From AG25 sp035518815 (GTDB lineage Bacteria > Gemmatimonadota > Gemmatimonadetes > Gemmatimonadales > GWC2-71-9), in assembly GCA_035518815.1 (NCBI GenBank), contig DATIXG010000063.1, positions 1 to 23,394 on the forward strand: a stretch of DNA of 23,394 nt, read 5' to 3'. The position numbers and the translations under genes are program-made. The notes under the pieces are model-generated. The model worked only from the letters and a program-made list of their open reading frames with translations, had not been told where the DNA came from and did not search any database. Below are positions 8,368 through 15,916 of this stretch, piece after piece (position 1 is the first letter of the stretch; every line of letters starts with the position of its first letter).

Positions 8368-9367
8368 GGTCCCGGCGCAACGCTTCGTCCACGATCCGCT
8401 GTACGAACTGTTCGTAGGCCATCCCGGCCCTCGCGGCCGCGTCGGCCATCTCGTTCTCGCGGGCGAGGAAGGGATTGGGATTCACCTCGAGCACGTAGAC
8501 CTCGTCGTCGTGCGTCAGCCGCAGATCCACGCGCCCGTAGTCCTGGAGCCGGAGGGCGCGAAACGCCGTCGCGCAGATCTCGGTGATGCGCGTGGCCACC
8601 TGATCCGAGAGGCCCTTCGCAAAGGTGTTGCGAATCCGCTTGCGCTTTCGATACTCCTCGTCCCACTTGGCCTTGTACGTCGCGATGCGGTGGGCGCCCG
8701 ACTCGTCTTCACCGAACGTCAACTCGACGAACGGCAGGGTCTCGAGCGTGGCATTGCCGACGAGGCCCACGTACAGCTCCCGCCCCTCGATCAGCTCCTC
8801 GACGATGGCGGCCTGGTTGAATTTCTCGTGGACGAACCGCACCCGCTCGACGAGGCTCGCGTCGTCTTCGACGACGGATGCCTGCGCAATCCCCACCGAG
8901 GCATCCTCGAGCATCGGCTTGACGATGAGCGGGAAACGCAATTCGGAGGGCCGCACCGGCTTTTCGCCAGGCGCGAACTCGGCGAACGCCGGGATGCGGA
9001 TCCCGTGGTAGGAGAGAACCTTTTTCGTGAGCGACTTGTTGCGGGCGACGAGGAGCGCCGTGGGCGACGAGCCGGTGTAACGAAAGCCATACATCTCGAG
9101 CACGCCCGCCACGACGTATTCGTGCTGCGCATGCCCGCCGAACCCCTCGCAGTTGTTGAAGACGATCTTGGGCTGAAACTGCGCGAGCTGCTCGAGCAGC
9201 GGCGCCAAGCGGTCGTGCACGCCGATCAATTGAACGTCGTGCCCGTTCGCCATCAGTGCCCGCGCCACGTCGTACTCGGCCTCGTCGGCCCGCTCGGCGA
9301 GCGCCCGCTTGTAGTCGGCGTCCTCCCAGTCGGGATGCAGCGTGTCGAAGACTACGGCGATCTTCAT
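8354..9367 (-). CDS. ATP-grasp ligase of the D-Ala-D-Ala ligase family
   Basis: This 337-residue protein has the three-domain layout of D-Ala-D-Ala ligases (COG1181). The N-terminal domain includes NNCEGFGGHAQHE and GFRYTGSSPTALLVARNKSLTKK. The central ATP-grasp has IVKPMLEDASVGI at about 148-160 and VEELIEGRELYVGLVGN. The Mg2+ ligands lie in D281 (GRVDLRL), E294 and N296 (VLEVNPNP). The dipeptide-binding motifs are unlike housekeeping Ddl: the usual GSSVGV loop is DASVGI and the end is VNPNPF, not VNTLPG. I therefore read it as a ligase of the same fold with a different carboxylate-amine substrate. The start ATG 9367 overlaps the MFS stop as ATGA. Its neighbours (transporter, metallopeptidase, deoxyhypusine-synthase-like enzyme) suggest a small-molecule or peptide pathway, which is inference. 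Confidence 0.85.
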   Translation of the reverse strand: MKIAVVFDTLHPDWEDADYKRALAERADEAEYDVARALMANGHDVQLIGVHDRLAPLLEQLAQFQPKIVFNNCEGFGGHAQHEYVVAGVLEMYGFRYTGSSPTALLVARNKSLTKKVLSYHGIRIPAFAEFAPGEKPVRPSELRFPLIVKPMLEDASVGIAQASVVEDDASLVERVRFVHEKFNQAAIVEELIEGRELYVGLVGNATLETLPFVELTFGEDESGAHRIATYKAKWDEEYRKRKRIRNTFAKGLSDQVATRITEICATAFRALRLQDYGRVDLRLTHDDEVYVLEVNPNPFLARENEMADAAARAGMAYEQFVQRIVDEALRRDHGPA

Positions 9368-10893
9368 GTTCTCACCCTCGCCATGTCTCGCTCTACGGTC
9401 GTGAGTGCGATCAAGATCAGCAATCCCCCCACTACCCCGACCATGGGCAGGAGCAGCATCGCGGGGCGCAGGCCCACGCGGTCGGAGAGGTAGCCAACCA
9501 GCGGCGGTGCGATCGCGTCGCCCGCCAGGTGAGAGAACAGGACGAATGCGCCGAGGACGGACGCCCGCACGGCCGGTGGAACGACGTCGAGTATGACCGC
9601 CGACAGCGGCCCGCTGTACCACGTGTAGAGGAAGAACGTGGCGAACAAGAGCGGCACGAAGAAACGGAGATCACCCAGGAGCAGGAGCCCGGCGCACACC
9701 GGTCCTCCGAGAATGAAGCCCGCGCCCGAGACGACCACACGCCCGCCGTGCCAGTGCTCGAGCAGCCGATCGCCGACCTTGCCCCCGAACAGCACGCCGA
9801 TGGCGGACCCCGCGAGCCCCCACACGCCGAAGGCCCGGCCCACCTCGGCCACGGACAGCCCATGGGTGCGCTCCAGGAAGCTTGGGGCCCAGGCGATCAG
9901 TCCGTTGACGGCGAACGTCACGAACGCGCCGCCCAGGAACAGCCAGATCAACGTCGGCGTGCGCAGCACGGTCACCGCGGCATGCCAGAAATCCTCGACC
10001 GCCGTGTGGGCGACGCCCCTGACCTCCGCCCTGTGGGCCAAGGCGATAGGCACGAGGCGCAGGAAGGTCCATGCGATGCCGATGCCGACGGCAGTACTGA
10101 ACACGGCGGTTTCGAGGTTCGGGGGCAGCCCCTCGAACCGCCCGAGGAGGGCGCTCACCAGCGCGCCGCCGACGGTCAGGGCAATGAGCGGGGCGGCTAC
10201 GCGAGCCGCGCGACGCGCACTACCCCCGAGCCAACGCTGCACGGTCGCGACGATCGGGGCCGGTGGGCGCCGCGAGGGCTCGCGCAGCCGGGACGCCAGC
10301 AGCGCCAGGGCCAGACCGGGTGCGCCCATGGCGAGGAACGCCGCCCGCCAGCCGTACCGAGCCGCCAGCTCGCCCCCGAGCCAGATGCCGACGATGCCCC
10401 CGACCGCCATCCCGACCGAGTAGATGCCGATCGCAAAGGCGCGCCGCTTGCCGCGATAGAACTCGGCGATCAGGGCCTGCGCCGCCGGGCTGTAGCCCGC
10501 CTCCCCGATGCCGACGAGAGCGCGACACGCCAGCAGCTGCCAGAAGGTGCGAACCGCGGCGCCCAAGGCCGTCGCGACGCTCCACACCCCGACGCCGACG
10601 GCGATCACGCTCCGCCGCGTCCTCAAGTCACTGAGGACTCCCAGCGGCAGCGCGGTGAGCGACAGAACGATCACATAAGCAGAGCCGAGCCACCCAAGCT
10701 GCTGGTCGGACAGCACGAGCTCGTGCTTAATGGGCTCGAACAGCGCGAAGACGACATTGCGATCGACGTATTGGAGGAAATTGATCAGCGTGAGGAGCGC
10801 GAGGGCATACGCCGCATAACCGCGCCCCCCTAATTCTTCGGTCGCCCCGGGCTTAGTCCCGCCGCTCACCAGCGGCGGCCTCCGCACGAGCAT
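9364..10893 (-). CDS. MFS transporter, Spinster-like
   Basis: This 509-residue membrane protein has about 12 hydrophobic segments in the usual 6+6 arrangement. The first helix, LTLINFLQYVDRNVVFALFEPIK taken with GYAAYALALL before it, is typical of the Spinster (Spns) branch of the major facilitator superfamily. The cytoplasmic loop motif GVLSDLRTRR after TM2 and the RALVGIGEAGYSPAAQAL helix are also family-like. A long loop with a KR-rich tract separates the halves. Eukaryotic Spns proteins carry lysolipids and sphingosine phosphates; bacterial substrates are largely unknown. ATG 10893 has GGAG upstream and overlaps the preceding gene by 41 bp; GTG 10869, with GGAGG upstream, would reduce this to 17 bp and is equally possible. 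It is coupled to the ATP-grasp gene by ATGA, so it may export that enzyme's product. Confidence 0.88.
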   Translation of the reverse strand: MLVRRPPLVSGGTKPGATEELGGRGYAAYALALLTLINFLQYVDRNVVFALFEPIKHELVLSDQQLGWLGSAYVIVLSLTALPLGVLSDLRTRRSVIAVGVGVWSVATALGAAVRTFWQLLACRALVGIGEAGYSPAAQALIAEFYRGKRRAFAIGIYSVGMAVGGIVGIWLGGELAARYGWRAAFLAMGAPGLALALLASRLREPSRRPPAPIVATVQRWLGGSARRAARVAAPLIALTVGGALVSALLGRFEGLPPNLETAVFSTAVGIGIAWTFLRLVPIALAHRAEVRGVAHTAVEDFWHAAVTVLRTPTLIWLFLGGAFVTFAVNGLIAWAPSFLERTHGLSVAEVGRAFGVWGLAGSAIGVLFGGKVGDRLLEHWHGGRVVVSGAGFILGGPVCAGLLLLGDLRFFVPLLFATFFLYTWYSGPLSAVILDVVPPAVRASVLGAFVLFSHLAGDAIAPPLVGYLSDRVGLRPAMLLLPMVGVVGGLLILIALTTVERDMARVRT

Positions 10894-11992
10894 CCCGCTC
10901 CGCCTTGGCGGCCACGTACTCCTTGATCAGAGCGTCCATCATGGCGACCCGCTGCTGATACAGCCGCTTGAGCGGGCGCGGTTTGCGGCGGGCAAGCGCG
11001 TAGGCGGCGAGGAGGGGGAAGGCAACGGTGTTGTCGAGATAGCAGACCACGGTCCCGGGAAGCTGATCGGGGTCGACCTTCCCCCAGCTCACGGCCTCGG
11101 CGGGGGTCGCCCCCGACAGTCCGCCCGTATCGGGCCGGGCGTCGGTGATCTGGAGGTAGTAGTCGTGCCCCTTTTCGCTGATGCCGAGCACCTCTTGGAT
11201 CTGGGGCTCGGTTTGGAGAACGAAATTCTTGGGACTCCCGCCGCCGATGATGAGAATCCCGCTCTTGCCGCCTCCCGCCTTCGCGCGGAACACGATCGCG
11301 GCGGTCTCATTCACGTCGGCGCTGACGTCGAACCGCAGCCGGCTGCCCGCGAGCGCCTGCTCGGCGACGTTCATCCCGATTGAGGAATCCCCAGGCGACG
11401 ACGTGTAGATCGGCACGCCGCACTCGTGCGCCACGCCGAGCACGGATTTGCGCCCGATCCCCAGCGCCTTCTCGCGCTCGCGGATGTAGCCGCCCAGCAG
11501 GTAGTGATACTCCGCCGTGCTCATGGGCTTTTGGAATTCCGGGCCCGCGGACACCTGGCGGATATAGGCGTCGGTTGAGAGCAGCACCTGGTAGTCGAAG
11601 AAGATATCGTAGATGCGGACAACGCCCTCCTCGCGCAGCTCCACATCGTTCACGAAGGGGCTGCCCTTGTGCATCGAGAGGCCGAGCCCGAAGTGCGCAT
11701 CGTGGTACAGGTTCGCGCCGGTCGACACGAGCCAGTCGATGAAGCCGGCTTGCATGAGCGGGATGATGGTGGACATGCCGAGCCCCGCGGGGGTCATCGC
11801 GCCGGTGAGGCTCATCCCCACCGTGGCATCGCCCGCGAGCATCCGCTCGCTGAACAGGCGGCACGCCTCGGCGAGACGGCCAGCGTTGTAGGCGAGGAAG
11901 GCGTTGTCGACGAGCTCGGGAATGGTCTCCGCGCCGGTGATCGGCCGCGGGTCGATGCGCGCGCCGCGCAGCAACGGATGCTTCGCCGTCAT
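10853..11992 (-). CDS. Deoxyhypusine synthase-like protein
   Basis: This 379-residue protein belongs to the deoxyhypusine synthase (DHS) superfamily, which uses NAD to transfer the aminobutyl group of spermidine through a lysine imine. The catalytic lysine is K305 in AVSWGK, and the NAD-site features STGAN (90-94), GGGSPKN (250-256) and TDARPDTGG (283-291) are present. Human DHS has KHH after the glycine turn, including active-site H288; here it is K255-N256-F257. Bacteria lack eIF5A, so hypusine formation is not expected. Bacterial DHS homologues have been linked to homospermidine or related polyamine synthesis, so an aminobutyl transfer to a small amine is the likely chemistry. The ATG sits 4 bp after the LOG stop, with GGAAG upstream. 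Confidence 0.87.
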   Translation of the reverse strand: MTAKHPLLRGARIDPRPITGAETIPELVDNAFLAYNAGRLAEACRLFSERMLAGDATVGMSLTGAMTPAGLGMSTIIPLMQAGFIDWLVSTGANLYHDAHFGLGLSMHKGSPFVNDVELREEGVVRIYDIFFDYQVLLSTDAYIRQVSAGPEFQKPMSTAEYHYLLGGYIREREKALGIGRKSVLGVAHECGVPIYTSSPGDSSIGMNVAEQALAGSRLRFDVSADVNETAAIVFRAKAGGGKSGILIIGGGSPKNFVLQTEPQIQEVLGISEKGHDYYLQITDARPDTGGLSGATPAEAVSWGKVDPDQLPGTVVCYLDNTVAFPLLAAYALARRKPRPLKRLYQQRVAMMDALIKEYVAAKAERDARAEAAAGERRD

Positions 11993-11996
11993 GCCG

Positions 11997-12746
11997 TTAC
12001 AGTGCTTCCGGCGGCTCGAACGCGCGGAGGCGGTGTTCGCGTGCTTCCCGGATGATCGTGACGACCTCGGCTGGCGAGTCCGTCACCCGAAACAGGTCCA
12101 AGTCCGTGGTCGCGATCTTCCCTTCGCCCGCCACGCGGTCCCGCATCCAGCTCACCAGCCCCGCCCAGTACGCGGCACCGAACAGCACGACCGGGAAGTT
12201 CCTGACCTTGCCGGTCTGGATCAGCGTCAGGGCCTCGAACAGCTCGTCGAGCGTCCCGTAGCCGCCGGGAAAGACGATGAACGCGGTCGAGTACTTCACG
12301 AACATCGTCTTGCGCACGAAGAAGTACCGGAAGTTGATCGCCCGCTCGACGTAGTCGTTCAGGGCCTGTTCGAAAGGCAGCTCGATGTTGCAGCCGACCG
12401 ACAGTCCGTTGCCTTCCTGCGCGCCGCGGTTCGCCGCCTCCATGATCCCGGGGCCGCCGCCCGTGATGATCGGGAACCCCTCTTTGGCGAGCAGGCGCGC
12501 CGTCTCGAGCGCCTTCGCGTAATACGGATCGGCCGGCTGCGTGCGCGCGGACCCGAAGATCGTCACGGCGCTGTAGACGTCCGACAGGGTATCGAAGCCC
12601 TCGACGAACTCCCCCATGATGCGCAGCACGCGCCACGAGTCCGTCTTCGTAAACGCGCGTCGCTCGCGCGGCACCTGCGTGAGAAGGCGCTCGTCCTCGG
12701 TAACCGGATGACGTTCGTGTGCGCGCGAGTCACGGGGGGACGGCAT
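11997..12746 (-). CDS. LOG-family protein (TIGR00730 Rossmann nucleotide-binding protein)
   Basis: This 249-residue protein is in the LOG / TIGR00730 family, whose studied members are cytokinin riboside 5'-monophosphate phosphoribohydrolases or AMP nucleosidase-like enzymes that release a free base from a nucleotide. The two diagnostic motifs are complete: GGGPGIMEAANRGA at about 96-109 and PGGYGTLDELFE at about 159-170. The N-terminal extension, including DSWRVLRIMGEFVEGFDTL, is characteristic of the longer bacterial branch. It is the first gene of a five-gene minus-strand operon, 4 bp before the DHS-like gene. There is no Shine-Dalgarno; a TATATT box 8 bp before the ATG suggests a leaderless transcript. 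The natural substrate here is not known. Confidence 0.9.
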   Translation of the reverse strand: MPSPRDSRAHERHPVTEDERLLTQVPRERRAFTKTDSWRVLRIMGEFVEGFDTLSDVYSAVTIFGSARTQPADPYYAKALETARLLAKEGFPIITGGGPGIMEAANRGAQEGNGLSVGCNIELPFEQALNDYVERAINFRYFFVRKTMFVKYSTAFIVFPGGYGTLDELFEALTLIQTGKVRNFPVVLFGAAYWAGLVSWMRDRVAGEGKIATTDLDLFRVTDSPAEVVTIIREAREHRLRAFEPPEAL

Positions 12747-12754
12747 AGGCCGTG

Positions 12755-12760
12755 AATATA
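12755..12760 (-). promoter_or_regulatory. -10-like box of the LOG/DHS/MFS/ATP-grasp operon
   Basis: On the minus strand TATATT ends 8 bp before the ATG at 12746. This hexamer has five of six matches to TATAAT and is the only AT-rich patch in the region. The spacing would put transcription start at or next to the ATG, giving a leaderless mRNA, which agrees with the absence of a Shine-Dalgarno. No -35 hexamer is visible. Confidence 0.45.
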
Positions 12761-12806
12761 GTGGCGCAGGAGCGGGGCGGGCGAGCGGAGCAGCCGGGCC
12801 CGCGTG

Positions 12807-12812
12807 TAGATT
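12807..12812 (+). promoter_or_regulatory. -10-like box before the 88-aa protein / queG pair
   Basis: TAGATT ends 9 bp before the ATG at 12822 in an otherwise GC-rich stretch with no Shine-Dalgarno. As with the divergent LOG gene, this position would give a leaderless or nearly leaderless transcript. No clear -35 is present, so confidence is moderate. Confidence 0.4.
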
Positions 12813-12821
12813 TGCCGGCGT

Positions 12822-13088
12822 ATGCGGGCTCGCGCGAGCTGGCCGTCGCTCACCATGCAGTTGGCGCTGCGCGCCGTCGTCAACCCGCGCCTCGCGATCG
12901 ACTTATTGCGACTGACGTGGAGTTTCCGCGCCCGCGATTGGTACCGGCGTTCGCCGTTCCTCCCGCTGCCACCGCGCGAATACCTGCGGTGGCGCATGTT
13001 CACAGCCTATGGCGACGAAGACGCGGTCCCGCCCCTCGAGGACGTGGTGCGGTTCGCGCGGTGGCGCCGGGAGACGATGCGGTTGTGA
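12822..13088 (+). CDS. Small conserved-looking protein of unknown function, coupled to queG
   Basis: This 88-residue protein is basic and rich in Trp and Arg, with no signal peptide or convincing membrane span. The central part is proline- and aromatic-rich (FLPLPPREYLRWRMFTAYGD), followed by an acidic stretch and a WRRETMRL tail. I recall similar small proteins with a W-R-x-x-T-A-Y-G-D core in GC-rich bacterial genomes, but I know no function for them. The TGA stop overlaps the queG GTG start as GTGA, which supports real translation. A possible alternative start is the ATG at 12855. A role with QueG, for example as an accessory factor, is only inferred from the coupling. Confidence 0.68.
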   Translation: MRARASWPSLTMQLALRAVVNPRLAIDLLRLTWSFRARDWYRRSPFLPLPPREYLRWRMFTAYGDEDAVPPLEDVVRFARWRRETMRL

Positions 13089-14026
13089 CGCCCGCCGAGC
13101 GCAGCGCGGCGGTGAAGCAGCGCGCGGAGGGCCTGGGGTTCAGCGCCACCGGCGTAGCCGCCGTCGGACTCAATCCGCACGCCGCCGAGCTCGACGCGTG
13201 GCTCGCCGCCGGCTTCGCCGGCACCATGACGTACTTGCACCGGCAGGCCGCTCGCCGCCGCGACCCGCGCACCATCCTGCCAGGCGCGACGACGGCCGTC
13301 GTGACGCTCACGAACTACTTCCACGAGGAGATCGAAGCCGCCGCGCCCGGCCGACGGGCACGGGTGGCGCAATACGCCTGGTCGGATGATTACCACGGCG
13401 TCCTCGCCGACCGCCTTGCCGCCCTCGGCGAAGCGATCCGCGCGGTCGCGCCGGGGGCGCATACCCGCGCCTACGTCGATGCGGGGCCGGTGCCGGAACG
13501 CGAGCTCGCGCAGCAGGCGGGCCTCGGATGGGTCGGCAAGAACATGATGCTCATCCACCCGCACCTCGGGTCTTTCACGTTCCTCGGCGTGGTGCTGACC
13601 GACGCCGACCTCGCGCCCGATATGCCCTTCGAGGCCGACCGCTGCGGTTCGTGCCGACGTTGCGTCGATGCCTGCCCCACCGATGCCTTTGTCGCCCCCC
13701 ACATGCTCGACGCGCGCCGCTGCATCGCCTACCTCACGATCGAGCAGCGATCCGAGTTCACGGAGACCCAGCGCGCGATGGTGGGCGACTGGCTCTTCGG
13801 GTGCGACGTGTGCCAGGACGTATGTCCCTGGAACGTGACCTTTGCGCAGCCCACGACCGATCCCGCGCTCGCGCCCCGCCCGGAGCTTGTGGCACCGTCG
13901 CTGCCTGAATTCGAGAACGTCGCGTCGGAGACGTTCGAGCGGCGCTTTGGCAACTCCCCGCTCACGCGTCCGGGCCTCGCCGGGATGCGGCGCAACGCCG
14001 CGGCCGTCCGCGCCAATCAGGGCTAG
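13085..14026 (+). CDS. queG: Epoxyqueuosine reductase
   Basis: This 313-residue cobalamin- and Fe-S-dependent enzyme performs the last step of queuosine synthesis, reducing epoxyqueuosine to queuosine in tRNA. Two [4Fe-4S] clusters are marked by C187, C190, C193 and C197 (CGSCRRCVDACPT) and by C213, C240, C243 and C247 (CDVCQDVCPWN). The catalytic aspartate is D132 in VDAGPVPER, followed by AGLGWVGKN. The protein is shorter than the E. coli enzyme (379 residues) and lacks its C-terminal HEAT-like extension, as in many bacterial forms. I choose GTG 13085 because it overlaps the upstream stop as GTGA and the domain starts there; the frame is open upstream without homology. No other queuosine genes are in the window. 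Confidence 0.93.
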   Translation: MTPAERSAAVKQRAEGLGFSATGVAAVGLNPHAAELDAWLAAGFAGTMTYLHRQAARRRDPRTILPGATTAVVTLTNYFHEEIEAAAPGRRARVAQYAWSDDYHGVLADRLAALGEAIRAVAPGAHTRAYVDAGPVPERELAQQAGLGWVGKNMMLIHPHLGSFTFLGVVLTDADLAPDMPFEADRCGSCRRCVDACPTDAFVAPHMLDARRCIAYLTIEQRSEFTETQRAMVGDWLFGCDVCQDVCPWNVTFAQPTTDPALAPRPELVAPSLPEFENVASETFERRFGNSPLTRPGLAGMRRNAAAVRANQG

Positions 14027-14033
14027 GCCCGGG

Positions 14034-15047
14034 CTAGAGCGTGCGCGACTCGCCGTGCCCGAGCAGCCACAGCCGCTCGGGGTGGAGGCCTGCCGCCTCC
14101 CACGCCGCCCGAGCGCGCGCCGGCGGCTCATCGAGCGGCTCGTCGGTGAGCCGGAACGTCCCCCAGTGCATCCCCACCATGACAGCGGGGCGGCCTCCAA
14201 TCGGCGGCCGGCTCTGATGGAGCTCGCGGTATGCCTGCACCGCGTCCTCCGGATTCATGTGGACCGGCCGCATGAACCAGCGCGGCTCGTATGCGCCGAT
14301 GGGCAGGAGCGCGGCGTGGAACGGTCCGAACCGCTCACCGATCGCCGCAAATTCCGGGTGATGGCCCGTGTCGCCCGCGAAGAACAGCTGTCGCGCCGCG
14401 GCCGCGACGCTCCACCCGCACCACAGCGTCTCATCCCGATCCTGCATGCTTCGCGCACTGAAGTGCTGCGCCGGCGTGCAGGCGAGTGCGAGTGATCCGA
14501 GACGCGTTTCCTCCCACCAATCGAGCTCGCGCACCTGACGCGCGCCGCGGCGCGCGAGAAATGCCGCGACGCCCAGCGGGGCGAACCATGCCGCCGCCGG
14601 GTGACGCGCGGCGAGCCGCCGCACCGAGTGGTCGTCCAGGTGGTCGTAGTGATTGTGGGAAAGAAGCACCCCGTCGAGCGGTGGCAGTGCGTCGAGATCG
14701 ATGGCCGGTGGCACATGGCGGCGGGGGCCGGCAAATGGCAGGGGCGATGCCCGTGAGCCGAACATCGGATCGGTGATCAGGTTGAGCCCGCCGATCTGAA
14801 TGAGAAACGTCGCATGGCCGATCCAGGTGAGGACCAGGGTGTCGGCGGGCGCGCGCGGCGAGACGAACGCGGAAGGAACAGGGGGGCGTCCCACCGGCAT
14901 GCCGTTACGCGGGATTGGATGGATCAGGCGGTCCACGAATCGCCACTTGAGAAGTCCGCGCAACCCGGCGGGAGCGGCATTGGGCCAGGGATTGCGAAAC
15001 CCGCCGCCTGGACGGTGATGCGGCTTCCGCGTGCCCGACGGGCTCAC
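14034..15047 (-). CDS. Metallo-beta-lactamase-fold hydrolase, NAPE-PLD-like
   Basis: This 337-residue protein has the metallo-beta-lactamase fold with the two-metal motif HNHYDH at 131-136, H195 in AQHFSAR, D226 in GDTG and H294 in GMHWGTF. The pattern WIGHATFLIQ ... ITDPMF, together with HFSARS and PIGAYEPRWFM, matches bacterial homologues of N-acyl-phosphatidylethanolamine phospholipase D (NAPE-PLD) better than the UlaG or glyoxalase II branches. The N-terminal 60 residues are basic and proline-rich. It is likely to hydrolyse a phosphodiester, possibly lipid, but the substrate is not shown by sequence. The GTG start overlaps the Nif3-like stop as GTGA. Its TAG lies 7 bp from the convergent queG stop. 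Confidence 0.88.
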   Translation of the reverse strand: MSPSGTRKPHHRPGGGFRNPWPNAAPAGLRGLLKWRFVDRLIHPIPRNGMPVGRPPVPSAFVSPRAPADTLVLTWIGHATFLIQIGGLNLITDPMFGSRASPLPFAGPRRHVPPAIDLDALPPLDGVLLSHNHYDHLDDHSVRRLAARHPAAAWFAPLGVAAFLARRGARQVRELDWWEETRLGSLALACTPAQHFSARSMQDRDETLWCGWSVAAAARQLFFAGDTGHHPEFAAIGERFGPFHAALLPIGAYEPRWFMRPVHMNPEDAVQAYRELHQSRPPIGGRPAVMVGMHWGTFRLTDEPLDEPPARARAAWEAAGLHPERLWLLGHGESRTL

Positions 15048-15796
15048 AGACCCGTGGGGTGATCCAGAAACGTCCAGGGCAAGCCGAACTTCACCTCGAG
15101 ATGCCGCGCCAATGCCTGTACGCCCACCGTCTCCGTCGCGTAGTGCCCGGCATAAAACACGTTCAGGCCGAGCTCCTCAGCATCGAAGTACGTGTGATGT
15201 GCGCCCTCACCGGTGATGTAGGTGTCGAGACCCGCTGCGCGAGCACCGGCGATCATCGAGCCGCCGGCGCCGGTGATCACCCCGACGCGGCGCACCGCTG
15301 AAGGGCCGAACGGCAGGAGACGGGGAGGCGCGCCCAGCGTCGAAGCGATGCGCGACTGCAGCACGTGACGCTCGATGCTTAGCTCTCCCCACACCCCGAT
15401 CGTCACGCCCTTGGTTTCGCCGAACTCACCGCACGGAGCGATCCCCAGCGCCTTCGCCAGCAGGGGGTTGTTCCCCACCTCGGGATGACGGTCTAACGGA
15501 AGGTGTGCGCTGTAGACGGCGATGTCGTGACGCACCAGGGCGGCAATCCGCCGGTAAGTCGGTCCGGCGATCGGACGTGCCCCGCCCCAGAACAGCCCGT
15601 GGTGCACAAGGAGGAGATCGGCGCTCTGCGACGCAGCGGCGAGGATCGTCGCCTCGCACAGATCCACCGCGGCCGCGACGCGGGTGACCTGGCCTCCATT
15701 CGCCACCTGAATCCCGTTGAGTGCGTCAGGCCAGTCCGGCACCTCACGCACAGCGAGGTAGTCGTCCAGGTAGCTCGCGAGCTCGCTCAGCTGCAC
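15044..15796 (-). CDS. Nif3-like dinuclear metal center protein
   Basis: This 250-residue protein belongs to the Nif3/YbgI family (also labelled GTP cyclohydrolase I type 2), hexameric proteins with a dinuclear metal site and no settled general function. The ligands are visible: H65-H66 in VHHGLFWGG, D102 in SAHLPLD, and H218 and E222 in YAGHYATET. I choose GTG 15796 because GGAGG lies 6 bp upstream and the family N-terminus (VQLSELASYLDDYL) begins there. An ATG at 15826 would add ten arginine-rich residues without a ribosome site. Its stop overlaps the start of the NAPE-PLD-like gene, so the two metal enzymes are probably co-expressed. Confidence 0.9.
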   Translation of the reverse strand: MQLSELASYLDDYLAVREVPDWPDALNGIQVANGGQVTRVAAAVDLCEATILAAASQSADLLLVHHGLFWGGARPIAGPTYRRIAALVRHDIAVYSAHLPLDRHPEVGNNPLLAKALGIAPCGEFGETKGVTIGVWGELSIERHVLQSRIASTLGAPPRLLPFGPSAVRRVGVITGAGGSMIAGARAAGLDTYITGEGAHHTYFDAEELGLNVFYAGHYATETVGVQALARHLEVKFGLPWTFLDHPTGL

Positions 15797-15916
15797 GGCG
15801 CCCCTCCGACAGCGTAGACGCAACATCAAGACACTTACATGACACTACCGGTACAGCCGCAGAGATTCCCACACGGAGGGACTGCACAAACCTATATGAA
15901 TATTAACGATACACTA

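Noticed and set aside
8354..9367. Housekeeping D-alanine-D-alanine ligase (ddl)
   Set aside because: The fold agrees, but the substrate-loop motifs differ from canonical Ddl and there are no mur or fts genes nearby, so only the family is called.
9256..10833. Plus-strand open frame opposite the MFS gene
   Set aside because: Its product is a low-complexity Arg/Gln/Asp/Pro-rich sequence typical of the strand opposite a hydrophobic membrane-protein gene.
14027..14034. GCCCGGGC palindrome between the convergent queG and NAPE-PLD-like stops as a terminator
   Set aside because: A self-complementary 8-mer with no loop and no U-run cannot make a standard intrinsic terminator.
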